DNA of 64,000 bases from Amphibalanus amphitrite (taxonomy: Eukaryota; Arthropoda; Thecostraca; Balanomorpha; Balanidae): the NCBI RefSeq assembly GCF_019059575.1, contig NW_024882952.1, positions 100,662 through 164,661 of the forward strand, written 5' to 3'. How positions within the stretch are numbered: position 1 is the stretch's first letter; each line of letters begins with the position of its first letter. Positions 1 to 13,100 of the stretch are shown one piece after another. Position numbers and translations under genes: made by a program. A model generated the notes under the pieces. The model searched no databases. It saw only the letters and a program-made list of their open reading frames with translations, and was not told the DNA's origin.

Positions 1-3000
1 AGCCAGACAACAATCTCGCTCATCTTCATATTACCAATGTATTTATTTTGCCGAGTGACGTGGACAGTTATGGTGGCGCGCTGGCAGCCGGTGGCTTATT
101 GCTGACGGCGCTGTCCAAACCTCACAGCTCACCGTCCCGGCCGCGGCTGTCACCCGTGATAGGCGACCGGGCGTGTCACGGGCGGGGTGGGTGTCTCTGT
201 GACCGGCCCCGTCCACACTGCCCACTGTCCAGGGCTGTCTGTTCGGCAGACAGACCTGCTGTCTCAACACTACTCACTGTTCAGGGGACTAAGGGCTGTA
301 TGTATGTCCCAGTGGGCTGGATGACAGACCGGCACCGTCCAGACTGCCCACTGTCTTGGACTGAGTAAGGTATATGTCCCAGCGGAGTGTCTCCGTTACT
401 GGCCTCGTCCACACTGCCCAATGCACAGCTGCACACTGTCCAGGGCTGTATGTCCCGGTGGGATGGATGACAGACCGGCGGCTGGCATCAGCAGCAAACA
501 CATACCCCTTTGCCGGAGATGGGACTGGCAGACCGAGTACGACCGATCGCCGCTGGCTCTTATCACTGTTCGGGAGTTTACCGGGGGCTGTGGTTTCGTG
601 TGATTCACTAGTTTTCTCACCATAGTCTAGTCTCGTCGGTGTCCAATAACAACATTGACCGGATAGTCACGGAGTGAACAGGGGAGTTTTGGACTCAGAT
701 GGCTGCCGTTATAGCCTCCCTGTTTGACTGCTAGTGACAGATTGAACAGGGACGTTTCAAAGTCAGATGGTTGCCCTTACTGCCTTCCTGTTTGGCCCCT
801 AATTGAGCCTGACAGGTGCGCGATGGGCTACTGTTAGCGCCAGGCACCGATGTGTTTGGATTGGCCGCGCTGCGGAGCTGCAGCATGGATGAAGCAGTCT
901 GCACAATGGTGCCGCGTTTTCGAACGTCATGGCTCACAGTTCAGTAGCCTGTTCCGGGGCTGCATCGGGCCTGTCCACCTTTCACGCAGGTTTCATTGTT
1001 ACACTGCACTACCGCAGTCCATTTGAAACCTGCTGCCCCTAGCTCGGACGAGGCGCACTGTCGCGAGCTGTGAGCGCCGGCGGCGGCCGCTCGTCCCCGG
1101 GCCGCGACCATCACTCAGGGGCGTGTGTCGGTGGCGGGCGGGACGCACAGTGGCGCCGTTGTGCCGGCGGGCGTGCTGTTTGGCCGGGGGCGGCCGGCCG
1201 ACACTGTGTTGACCGAGCGCTGACGGCCGCCGCTTTATGGAGCCAAACACAGCACGACGCTGCTACCGGCTGGCCGGCCGGCCGCCGTCGTGTTTCGCCG
1301 ACCGGTGGAAACTGAACGCCCTGCAGGGTAATCAGTAAACGGATGGGGACATTTGATCCACCGTGAGGAATAATCCGTCCACCGATGTCGAAATCAGTCC
1401 GACAGGGGATTAATGAGTTAACCTACGGGGGTATTCAGTCCACTGGTGACGGCTGACGGGGCTGTCACCGAGTCTGATGAAGCGACAGCTCCCTGACCGG
1501 CGCGGTGGTAGGGGCCATCCCCCTGACCGCACCGCCGGTGAAGATACTGGGGGCGGCGCTAGCTGTGACCAGCTGTGAACGGTATTGCTGCTGCGTATTT
1601 GACCGCCTCAAGGTGTGCTCGTTACCCGATAGTTGTTCCCCTCTCTCCTCACCATATCTCCGTGACTATCTCGGTGAAAATGAGCTGAGGGGTTGACTCC
1701 GCGGCAGCTGCACCCTTCCCTCTCTCTCCCCCATGACGGTGCACGCCGATTCGGTACTGTATCTTGTTTACGAGAGACGGCTCATCGGTGCGTGTCAGGG
1801 CGATACCATTGGATCGCCGAGTATGCTGCAGTCGTGTCAGGATTGGGAGCGCTGCTATGGGGAAGCTGTTAGAGCAGTCAGTCGTCCGTTGCCGTTAACC
1901 CAGGCACCCTTCGCTCCCGTTGGCTCGTCGGGGAAGGTCGCCCGGGAGGTCGTCATGTCCCCAGCCCGCCACTTGCCCCGGGAAGTCTCTGTTGGTGGTA
2001 ACAGTCGGCCGTGCATGTCTCGAGGGGCACTCCATCTGAACGGCGTTATCTCAAACAGTAAACACTGTTCGATCTCCATGGTGCGATAAACATTGATCAG
2101 TTAGGACCTCACTTGAATGACTGGTGCCGGTTACCGGTCCCGGGCGACCTGACGGCTGCAGTTGCCATGCCTCGGACGGTACCCGATGAGTCAGGCATTC
2201 CTTACGGAGGCTGCGGAGGGACCGCTGTTTGGGTTTACGGTCTAATCCCCGCCGGCATGGGAACTGATATGGGAACAGATGCCGTGCGGTGTGCCGCGGG
2301 GACCAGATCCCATGTGGGACCGGTCAGAGAACCGGCGCTACTATCAGAGGCTCGGTGTCCGCTGCACGCCTAGCCTGAAGTGTTTGAACTATGGTTTGAT
2401 TGGGGATGTTTGGTGTGATCCTCATGTACATGATTTGCAGGCATTGAATCATGCACTCTAAATGCACATCCATCTGTAAAGGGTAGGTATATGTTTCCAA
2501 AAGTATTGGCTGACTTTATCGCTTTAACTGGTTTTGAACCGACAGGTGTAGGCAATTTTAAGCTGTGTGAGCTTTTACTTCGCCATTCTGTTGATTCTAC
2601 GGAATGGTTTTTGCAGTTTGCAACGTAAGTTTGATTGCAACGCAAATTTCTTTGAGTGACACCTTTTGGTCGGTGACATTATATATGCAATATGCATCAT
2701 TTAGTGTAGCTGAACATGCCGAACATTGCTGGCATTGCTGAAGTGTCGCTGTATGTGGCGGCCGCTGTAAATGTGTTTTTTTTTTTATCAGCCCGGCGGC
2801 CGGCAGCGATGGCGGGGATATTTGGGAATGTGAAATTGCCGCGGCTAATGGCGGCCCGGTGTCGACACCGGCTCATATTCGCCGTCAGCTCAGCGCCGTG
2901 ATGGATGGAGCCGGTGCCGGCCGTGCCAAACGCCGTGTCATCGGCCGAGCCCCCGCGCCCGCGCCCGGTGACGTCATCACGGGTCACGGTCTGACGTCAC

Positions 3001-4007
3001 CGGTGACGCGGACGTACCGAGACATGGTGACGTGCCGCCGTCAGTCGAGACTCCCATCGGCGAGTCCTGGTGGGAGCGACTGGTGACTGCCGACTGGCGC
3101 AGGACCGGGAGCTGTAATTGGTGCCTCTATAGTCTCTCCTGTACATACGCCTTTGCGCTCAGCCGGGGAATACCTAAGGGATATTTCTCCTACGGACATG
3201 TAGGTTCCACACTCTTTTTTACTGAACTTTTGGGTCCTGTTTCATGACCCTCTAGTGGCGGTCATTCTCCAACAGTCTTCATTAGAGATTCGGCGTGAGC
3301 TCCTTGCTGTCTAGTGTCTACTGACGCCGTCCGCCGTCCACTGTCTGTTTGGCCGTCCGTGACTGGTCCGCCCGCCCGGGCGCCTTTCCGTGACTGCTCC
3401 GTCCGCCCTGGCGCCTTTCCGTGAGGGGGGTCACGGCCGCCGCTCGGGGCCGGGCCCGCCCCCCTCAGACGGCGATCTCCTTATACGGACTCGTGACCAG
3501 CCAACGCTGATTGGTGGCCGCTCGGTAATGGCGGCCTATCCTCTGCACTGTAGCCGGCGCTTTGGTGTGGGCTGATTGCCATCCATGGGCTGACAATCAA
3601 CGGACCATACCCACTACCCAGTGCAGGAATGAGCCCCGACCTATTAATGATTATCTCAGTAGCTTCGGATCCATACCTACTTATGTGAAACTTCTGGCCG
3701 ACTCACATTTTCGTGTGCGGTAGAGTCATGTCTTACCGCATTGATTGCTAATCGGATGTGATGATGATGCACCAGCACAGAAAATCCTACTTCAGCTTGT
3801 TTAAATCGGTTTGTTTGCAACCAGTATCTCCTCTGCAGACCGCGAGGCGCCATTACTCGGGCGTTTACTCGTTTACACGTTGTTGAGCGCGGTGTGACTC
3901 ACGGATAACCGTGTGTGTTGGCACTGACTAGCGGCCGTCCCCGTTCGCCCCCGATTCTCCGCCGCCCAGCCACGACTGTTGTTACATGTGTGCGTCACTA
4001 CCGGCAG
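1..4007. other. Upstream intronic or 5' region, no exon recognised
   Basis: No reading frame here resembles the myosin P-loop, transducer or RA domain, so the earlier Myo9 exons must lie before base 1. The stretch holds an imperfect minisatellite (about 200-480; units containing CACTGTCCAGGGCTGT and GGATGACAGACCGG), GC-rich patches at 1050-1310 and 2870-3060, and otherwise nothing I can name. Confidence 0.5.
2969..2999. promoter_or_regulatory. Paired CRE-like sites
   Basis: Two full palindromic TGACGTCA octamers (2969-2976 and 2992-2999) lie 23 bp apart in a CpG-rich patch, with a related TGACG at about 3004. The octamer is the consensus of CREB/ATF bZIP factors. Use as an enhancer or alternative promoter is inferred only from motif clustering. 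Confidence 0.35.
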
Positions 4008-4102
4008 GCCTTCGGCAACTCCAAGACGGCGCACAACAACAACTCGAGCCGCTTCGGCAAGTTCATCCAGGTCAACTATAAGGAGAACGGCCAGGTGCAT
4101 GG
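4008..4102 (+). CDS. Myo9: Myo9 exon (switch I)
   Basis: Acceptor CCGGCAG precedes GCC TTC GGC, and the donor is GG|GTGAGT. It encodes [19 protein letters not shown] and then [14 protein letters not shown]. The [10 protein letters not shown] stretch is myosin switch I in its class IX form. Frame is phase 0 at the start, with two bases left over at the end. The preceding exon, which should carry the P-loop, is not found in bases 1-4007. Confidence 0.95.
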
Positions 4103-7100
4103 GTGAGTGGGGATTACGTGATGTGCATGAGAGTGGGAATTAGTTAGAGTTAGAGGAGCCATCAGGGCGCACACGGCTCAGTACGGGGCGTGGGTGGAAG
4201 TAGAGCAATCGGGGCGGAAATGGAAGATATGGGTGGTGTGGAGCTATCACGGCGCGCGGGGTATGGGGGGTGGTGGCGGACACCTTCCGGGCGCTCATGG
4301 GGGATGTGGGCGGTAGAGAAGTTCTCGGGACGCACACGTGAGGCATGTGGGAGCTAGAGAAGTAACCGGGGCGCATACAGATACAGACTGGGGGGAATTG
4401 TGTAGTGTGTACTGGGTATGTGACGAACCGTTGATAGTCTCAGTTACCGTACTCCGCACAATCCTGGTAGGGAGGCGGTGGCGTGAATTTACGCATGCCA
4501 CCTTGTTACTGATTTGTGAATAATTCTAGGCCGTTTCTTATGTCATTTTTCTTTTTTTTGTAGTTGTTATAGTGCGTAGTTGCGTCGGGGGAACTGTTTT
4601 TCGACGCTTTAGGTCGTCTCACATGACTGCGCTTATTCGAAAATCAAAAGTAATTAAAACGAATCACTGTCTCTGTAGTATTCCGCTGTGCCTTTTCCGC
4701 GCTGTGGTGACACGGGAGCCCGCGCGCCGGCGGTCTCTGGTACCATTTGTTAGGGAGCGGGCAGTGGCGGCCATTAGCGGGTCGTCGGGCCGCTCCCCGA
4801 GACCCCCTGCTCCCAGACAGTGGCCGGACCGTGTGCCCGGACCGGTCACGGTGCCGGCAGCTCGGCCGATTTGTGCGCCGCCTCCGACCCCGTCCGCGGC
4901 GCCAGGAAGGGAGTCCCGACGGACGGACAGTGAGGAATTGATGAACGTAATGGTCGTCTCCCGTGTCCCCGGGCGCACGTAACGATGGCACTCTCCGTCA
5001 CCGTCTCCGCCGACCGTCCGACACTGTCGGCATTCCGACGGTCGTCTCCGGTGCCGTCGCTGGTGATTGTGTCGAGTTTTGTACCACAAATGTGCCCTGC
5101 GAACTCAGCAGTTGACTGTGAATTTAGGGTTTGGAGCAGCGAGATCGGAGCAATGCCGTTGGGTGGTCTTCGAAGACGAGGCTTTTGATGTTATGGTATA
5201 CTTATGGATGTCTCCCGGTGCTTTGCTGGCAAATTATTGTTACAGCGCTGCTGGAGCTTAGGTCTTATTTGAGGTGCTGATTATCGTAAATTATGCCTAA
5301 TTGCGCTTCACCAGTAAGTCGTTAATTTATTGAAGATGAGTGGCGTGGTGCGCACTTGGTGGCGACTGGCGTGCAGCAAATATCGCCGGCTAATGGGACG
5401 AAATCACGCTGCCAGTGCTGTTCTACCCACTCAGTCGGTCATTCTCCCTTTGTGACTCATCTACTGGCGCTATGGCGTCGCGACCGTCGTCTGATTAATC
5501 AGACCCTAACAAGGCTGATAGGATGATAATGTCGTCACTGGGCTCATCTTTATTGTGATTGCGGCATTGAACAAGCCTTGGCATGCGCTCACGTCATGTA
5601 GATTTGTAGGAACACTTGAGAAACTTTTCAGTTTTCCTATAGGTGCGAGTATGCGATATTTTTCATGTGCGAATTGCGATGGTTCATGACGATTGACTAG
5701 CGTAAGATCTTAGTTTGTTGTTGTAACCAAGTGAGTGGTGAGAAACGATGCGTCGTTCATTATGCATCTCTGAAGTCCCACCAGGGCTGATAGTTTCAGT
5801 GCCGGTGCGTCTGCACCTGGTGACGAGGCCCGTTCGCTCAGCCTTGTTTCCAAGTATCTCGCTGCCGACCAGTACTCACTCGAAGGGCGCTCGTTGACCC
5901 ATGCTGACCCCTGCAGTGCCTGGGTCAGCTCCGCCCCCTCTCCACCGGCCGCTGATGGCCGTGTGTCCCGTGACCCCGGACCAACCCGGCCACGGACGGC
6001 ACGGGTCGTGGACGGAAACCTGACCAATGTCTCACCCAAACGCGGACGGCGACTACGTGCCCATCGGGAACGGCGCTGACCCTGGGGAACCGATGAGGAA
6101 GGTGACATTTATATACCTTGCCTCCTCTGTGGTCTGCTGCTGATCTGTCGTTAATCTGCCGCGGACCTGCCGTTATTCTGCCGTATATCCGCCGACGACA
6201 TTGACCTACAGTTCTGAGGAACGTAATCCATGTTATACCTGTGTTCAGACCCGCCATCTATGCCTGTCTCACGCCGCACGCGCCATGTGACAGGTCCCCT
6301 GTGTCCGTCCCCCAGCCACGTGTGACAGGTGACATATTTCTCTCCCCTCAGCGCGGTGGTGCAAAAGTACCTGCTGGAGAAATCGCGTATCGTCTCCCAG
6401 GCGCGGAACGAGCGCAACTACCACGTGTTCTACTACCTGCTGGAGGGCGCCTCGGAGGAGGAGAGGCAGCAGCTGCACCTGCTGCCGCCGTCCCAGTACC
6501 GCTACCTCAGTCAGGTGAGAGTCCCAGTACCGCTACCTCAGTCAGGTGAGAGTCCCAGTGCCGCTACCTCAGTCAGGTGAGAGAGACAGTCCCAGTATCG
6601 CTACCTCAGTCAGGTGAGAGTCCCAGTACCGCTACCTCAGCCAGGTGAGAGACACAGTCCCAGTACCGCTACCTCAGTCAGGTGAGAGACAGTCCCAGTA
6701 CCGCTACCTCAGCCAGATGAGGGAGACAGTTCCAGTACCGCTACCTCAGTCAGGTGAGAGAGACAGTCCCAGTATCGCTACCTCAGTCAGGTGAGAGTCC
6801 CAGTACCGCTACCTCAGCCAGGTGAGAGACACAGTACCGCTACCTCAGCCAGGTGAGAGACACAGTCCCAGTACCGCTACCTCAGTCAGGTGAGAGACAG
6901 TCCCAGTACCGCTACCTCAGCCAGGTGAGAGTCCCCGACAGACAGAGTGAAGCCGGGTTGACCACCGCCACGCTCCTGAGGGTTACGGCAGGGACAGAGA
7001 CCAGTGCTTGACGGAGTCCTCGCGCCTGTCCTTTATTGACCCTGGCTACTGCCGCTAAATGGTAGCCGCAGTAAGCATAGCCAACGCGGGTCCTCAGCTG

Positions 7101-10100
7101 TCGTCAGAAAAAAGAGTGGGCAGTCCAAAAAGTCGGTGGTGCCCGTCACTGCTGTCTATTTGGGCGTGACTTCCACCAGCTGGCTGCAAAACAGGGCGAC
7201 TTTTTGGAGTAGTTAGTCTACTTAGCGTGACAGGGAGGTGGCTGCCCCCTTACACTTAAAGGGTGACGTATTTGATACAGTTTACATTAGATAAAGTGGT
7301 GGAAGCCGGTTGATAACCTGGCGACGTTCGCTAGAGCCGCTGACCGCCAGTGGCATGACAGAAACATGCCAGAAGCCATCGCTGACACATTGTCACATTG
7401 TCCCACTGCTCCCACCGTCCCTTTGTCCTCACGGCTCCGCGCGCCGGCCGCAGTGCGATCCTCGCCTGTCTGAGCTGCCACAGCCGCGAGCGGCGCCGAC
7501 AGCCGGCTGGCAGTCGAGCACCCCTCCGGACCCCGGGGCGGGTCTGTGGGACGGCGCCGATCTGGCCCTGTTGCCGGGCTCCAACGGGCGCTCCTTCTGC
7601 TGACGAGAAGGCTTTGACGGACCAGTGACGGATGGGTGGTGACGGATGTGGCTGACGGGCCCGACACCCCCAGCTGACGGGACCGACTTGAGGGTGCTTA
7701 AAGCGGTAGCCGTGGGCCAGTGGACTCCGATGAACATGTAAAAAAGCTCGCCGCTTTGGTCTAAAAAGAGAATAAGCCCTAGCGATTGCCCTTTTATCTC
7801 ATACGGCTGTGTGTCTTCTCGCCCGGTTCCATCTCCCATGCTCACCGTCCCGGACCGCCTCTCACACTGCGCCGCCTCCAGTACCGACAGACTGCAGCTC
7901 TGTGGAGCGGTGAGACGGGCAGGGCAGTGATCCGCCGCCCTCCTGCGTCACAGCCGGTCACGGCTCGTCCCCGCGCCGCGCCGGCAGCCCGTCCAGCTGG
8001 CCAGTCGCCACCGGAACCGGCGCAGCCCAAACTCAGTCCCCCTGTCCCCGGCGCAGCCCAAACTCAGTCTCTCTGTCCCCGGCGCAGCCCAAACTCAGTC
8101 TCTCTGTCCCCGGCGCAGCCCAAACTCAGTCTCTCTGTCCTCGGCGCAGTCCTCTGTCCCTATCGCAGCACTCCTTCCCTTGGCCTGGACGCAGTCCTCT
8201 GTTCTTCAGTCATGGGCACCGAGCGTTTCAGTTGAACTTGCGCTGCTTGGCAAGTTCTCTGATGCCTCTAGCTGATATGCCTCCTGGCAGTCAGCTCTGT
8301 TCCGGAAGCCAGCATATTCGTCTCTTAGGTCAGCTGCTGCGTTGGTGGCGAGGGAAGTACTGCACTCCGGACTGTGGAGCGCTAGTACTGACTGAGGTCG
8401 GAAGGTTGGACGATCTGTGGCTCGATTGCGGTAGGGGTCTTTATGGCGATTGTGTCTTTGAGACGGATGCGCCTTCACTTTACCATTGCTAGTTTGCTAA
8501 TGGGAACAGCTTTTTTATAGTTTTACAAACCCTGTTGATCTTCATCTTCATAAGTTTGGATTTCGTTTACAGTGACATTTTATGTATGATGGTCATTCTA
8601 CAGCGGTTCCATATATTTCGCCTACATGACGGTGGCATTCTTTTTGGATGACATTGAGTCACTGCCATAACAGTGATCTCAGCGACCGGCGCCTCTCGGA
8701 ATTCCCATGGATGACGCGGGCGGCGCGGACGTCAGCCGCTTTATTGCCGCTCACTTAGCGGGTGTTTGTTTGTTTGGCCGCCGCCCGGGGCGCATGCTGT
8801 GCCGCCGGGCCGCTCTGCCGCTGTTTGTTTGCCTCTGGCGGCGGCGCTGCGACAGGAAGGAGCCGGCCGACGGCAGCCGCGTCTGGCGGCGCATTCCTGG
8901 TGACATGGTCTAGTTGCGCCGCGCCGGGCTGCCGGCCAAATAGCCGGCGGCGGCTCGGGTTCGGCGGCGGCGCCGGCTGACAGCGCGCGGCGGTAACTCA
9001 GACGGCGGTGACGGGCCGCGCCGGCAACCGGAGACGACGCGCGCCCCACTCTGACGTCAGCCGAGCAGCGGCGACATCGGCCGAGAGGACCGCCAGCTCC
9101 AGCGCCCGCCGCGCTACGGCCTGGGGCAGGCCGAGGAGCTGGATGAGGGATGTTGGAGTCGCTGATAGTGCGGGTGCTGCTGCTTACTGAAGGTAACTGT
9201 GTTTCCTCAGTTTGAACCTTATCTTTTTCGGGTTGCTGACTGTCTGAGTCGCTCCCGCCTGCCAGTACGGGCCGCTGAAGCTGAGCCCGACCCGCGACCA
9301 GTCGTCGGTCGGCGAGCCGTCCGTCCCGCCGGGCGGCGGCGCCGGACTCCGACCGAGCGCCCGCCGGGCGGCCCCGCGGTGCCAGGTGTGCGCCGTCGAG
9401 CGCGCCGCCGCTACTGCGTCGCTGCCGACGGCGGCTGGCGGGCGGCCAGTGTCGCGCCGCGCCGCGCGGGCCTCACGTGCCGACGCCGGCGGCGTCACGA
9501 GGCCCGGCTGTCGCCTGCGACACTACCCCGGCCGCTGAGGGGACGCCCCGGCAGCCGGCGGGACGTCAGGGCGCCATCACGGAGCCGTCGACCGCTCTCC
9601 GAGGGCCGCTCGGTGCCGGGCGCATAGTGTGCGCTCACTGCGCGCCCCTGTCCTGTCGGGCCGCGCGCACCGTGTCACAGCTCGGGCGGTGAAGCGTCTC
9701 GGGCCGCCGCGCGCCGGCCAACTCGGCTGCGTTCGGCCGTCGCTCCGAGCGCAGGCGGCCGAGCGGCGGCTGGCGTGGGCTGCAGCCGCCCGCCGCCGCC
9801 AATCAAACCGACACTATTCGTCACGGCGCGCGGCAAACTATCAGCAGCCGGGCGCAGAGCTGGCGCGCGCAGAAAAATGGGGTCTCTGACCCGCCCGTTA
9901 ATCAGCCGGCCACGCCCGGCCCAGTCGGCCGCCAGTCGGTGGCGTATTTAGCTTTGACTTAATTGCTAATTTAGGGGCTCAGCTGTGATCCCGAAAAGTC
10001 AAACAACTGATTGCGCTGCGCGATGAAGTGGTGACTTCTGACGGGGCCTGAATCAGTTCATCAGTTGAGGCAGCTGAGGCATCAGTTATATAGAGAAGTC

Positions 10101-13100
10101 TGTGGTTGAGGTTATTCAACTTATCGTTTAACTGGTGCCACCTGCATCTCGCTCGTTCGAAATTGTTGTGAAAGCGGTCAGTTTCTTTCAGCGTTACCGC
10201 TCTCGCCGGCCGTCAGCCGATTGTACAGTGTCTGGCTGCAGCTGTCCCTCGCCCTTCCCTTCCTCCGGTGTTGAACTCGCATCCTCACCCCCCCACCGAC
10301 GCCCTACCGAGACGGCCAGCAGCCCAGTTCCTGAAGCCAGGGTTGCTTCGAGAATCGAGCCCCATTGTGCTGTCTTGGATGCTTGCTGGATTGATGTAAA
10401 ATAAACAAACGTCTGGGCTATCTACTTTGGGTCCCAAGTTGTTAAATGATATGGATTTGCTGTTTGTGCTTCGTCTATCCGTGTTTTACAAACTGCTGAT
10501 ATTTTTTTCTTTGCTTGCCTTTTCTTTGTTACGATTCATGGAGATTTGTCTATTAACTCGTGTTTGTCATTCCCTATGAACATTCTTGGCAGCACGGGGA
10601 CCCCCATATCAACCATCATGACAACAAATATCATTTTCTACCCGCAGAGCGAGTGTACTCGCCTAGAGGTAGAGTTAATGCGAGTTCAGTGTATGTGACC
10701 CACGTATCTGTCTACCCTCAGAGCGAGTGTAACAGCCTGGAGGGGGTGGACGCCGACTACGAGTTCAGGTGTATAATATGACCTATGGTGTTTCTCTACC
10801 CTCAGAGCGAGTGTAACAGCCTGGAGGGCGTGGACGCCAAGTACGAGTTCAGCCGGCTGCGCCAGTCCATGGAGATGGTGGGATTCTCGCCGGACAAGCA
10901 GAGCAAGCTGTTCGCCCTCCTCTCGGCCGTGCTCCTAATCGGTGAGTGGGTGTTTTTCGGGGGGGGGGGAGTAGGAAGCTGCTGTCGGCTGTACAGTAGG
11001 TCTACTAAAAAAGTCCCCCGCTCCAGAGGCGGCCGGCCGGCCGAACCCCCGGATTCCAGCCCCGACTCAATTGCGCAGGCCGCGGCAGCGACACGGGTCA
11101 GGTCGCGGCGCCCGGCGAGTGGGTCAGTTGGCGGCGGTCGGCCGTGGAGCGAGGGCGCCGTGTGTGGGGCGCAGAGATGCCGCAGTGCAGAGGAGGGGGA
11201 AGATAGTGACTCTGCACTATGCCGGAAATGATGCCCTTGTGATCTAAATCAAACACCTGCAGACGCAGTGCATATCCTTCCTCGCCCCATTCCTATTTTA
11301 TCGTAATCCTTCAATAATCCGTAATGACCATTCGACGCAAGCAAGCAAACAAAACAACCCGTTTAGCGGCGACATCATCTCGAATAAAAAAGCGACAGTG
11401 ATGATTAACCCTCGCCGGCACAGGCCATTTTGCGTCCTTCGACGGCACAAGGGGGGGGGGTTGGTTGGTACGACCCCCCCTCGCGTTTGGCCCCTGATCG
11501 AGCTAGAGCTTCGCGGTAAAAACGAGCGTGCTGCCCGTCACGAGACGAAGCCGATGATACCCAATTTTAAGGTCCTAGGTCATCGGGTGACCTTCCAGGT
11601 CAGGTCAATGACCCAAAAACCGGGAAAATCGGGACCTGTTAGAAAGTCGTAAAGTGTGGCTGCTATGTGGTTTTCCGGGGTGCTGATCACGAATATCGTG
11701 TTAGTTTTGATCAGAGATGATGTCTTTAAGCATTTAGACCAGGTCGGGTTAGGTCAGGTCAGGTCAACCGGTAGGGGTTGTTACGGGTATTCGATATACG
11801 TGTCAACCGCCTCTGACAGCTTCGTAACATGTTACGAAGGCACCAAAACTACTTCGTATATGTTCAAATGGTTGCTAAATTCGAATTCAGCTCCAAAAAC
11901 TAGCATAGAAACATGTAAAACTCGAAAAAGTGAACCGAGGCCACCCGAGGTCACCAAATGTCAATGACCTGACCTGACCTTCAGATGACCTTGACACCCA
12001 CCCAAATGTATGGAAGCAACATCAAATCACATATTTGAACGTTTGAAACCACGAAAAGCTTGCAAACGCGCGGCTAATGCGAGCCGACATACGCCGAATC
12101 GCGATTCCGGCCAAACATGGTCTCGGAAAAGAGGTCACAGGTCAAAGATCATTTGGGTCAGGGTCATGAAATTTTCAGGGTAGGTGTAAAATTGATCAAT
12201 GCGAAGGTACTGAAAGTTTCGTCGCGATCGGCCGCTTCTTACGCGAGTTATTCGCGAAAAACCTTAGGGGGGGGCTGCATCAACCCCCTGTGCCGGCGAG
12301 GGTTAAAATAGACTTAGCGCGAGGTCAAATCGAGGGGTATATAATATATGCATCACATACCTTTACATTCTATATATGTATCAATCACATACCGAGTATT
12401 TTATTCCCATCTAGCAAATCAAGATTGGGGATCTTGTCCAACAAGTCAGCGGCCGTTCTAGACACAGATGAATGCTTTGTTTTCGGTCGCATCATTATCT
12501 GCAATAATTCGAAGCGAGGTTTAACTCTCGCCGGCCGAGAAGAAGGGGTGAATGCCGCCACCATGTATTTTTTTTTTTTGCGGTAGCTCAAAGCACACTG
12601 ATGATCGGAGGCTGACATTTCATATGCCTTGCATTTGATTCAAGCCGAATCATTTGACATCAACCACGTTTTCAGGTCAGGTCACTTAACCATGGCGTCT
12701 TAAGTAAACCTCTGTACGGTTGTCGGTTATAAAATGATGCAAATCCGCAATGCACTTAGTGTCATAAAAGCATAATGGGGAAATATGGAAACTTAGTCTG
12801 AATTGCTGTTAGCACTGTTTTGAGAGACATGCTTAAACATATAATCAAGTAAAGTAACCGTACTCTCATAGTTAATATCCAAAATCGTAAGAAAAAGGCC
12901 TGATAATTCCGAGGAGCTTTCGGCTTACGCCTTCTTCAACTCGCTCCCAGAGCGAGTTGAAGAAGGCGTAAGCCGAAAGCTCCTCGGAATTATCAGGCCT
13001 TTTTCTTACGATTTTGGATATTAACTATGAGAGTACGGTTACTTTACTTGATTATATGAAATATGGAAACTGTTAATTTGGCGTCGGAAATGATCTAAAA

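Noticed and set aside
1-4007. Search for the Myo9 P-loop exon (GESGSGKT-type)
   Set aside because: No frame in bases 1-4007 matches; the exon is presumed to be upstream of the window.
8741-9889. Several Ala/Arg-rich frames in a GC-rich block
   Set aside because: Extremely GC-rich sequence rarely has stop codons. None of the frames shows a family motif or phase-consistent splice sites with Myo9.
12117-12586. Small plus-strand frames near 12.1-12.6 kb
   Set aside because: They overlap the TTAA-flanked element and its G/C runs; no splice or family evidence.
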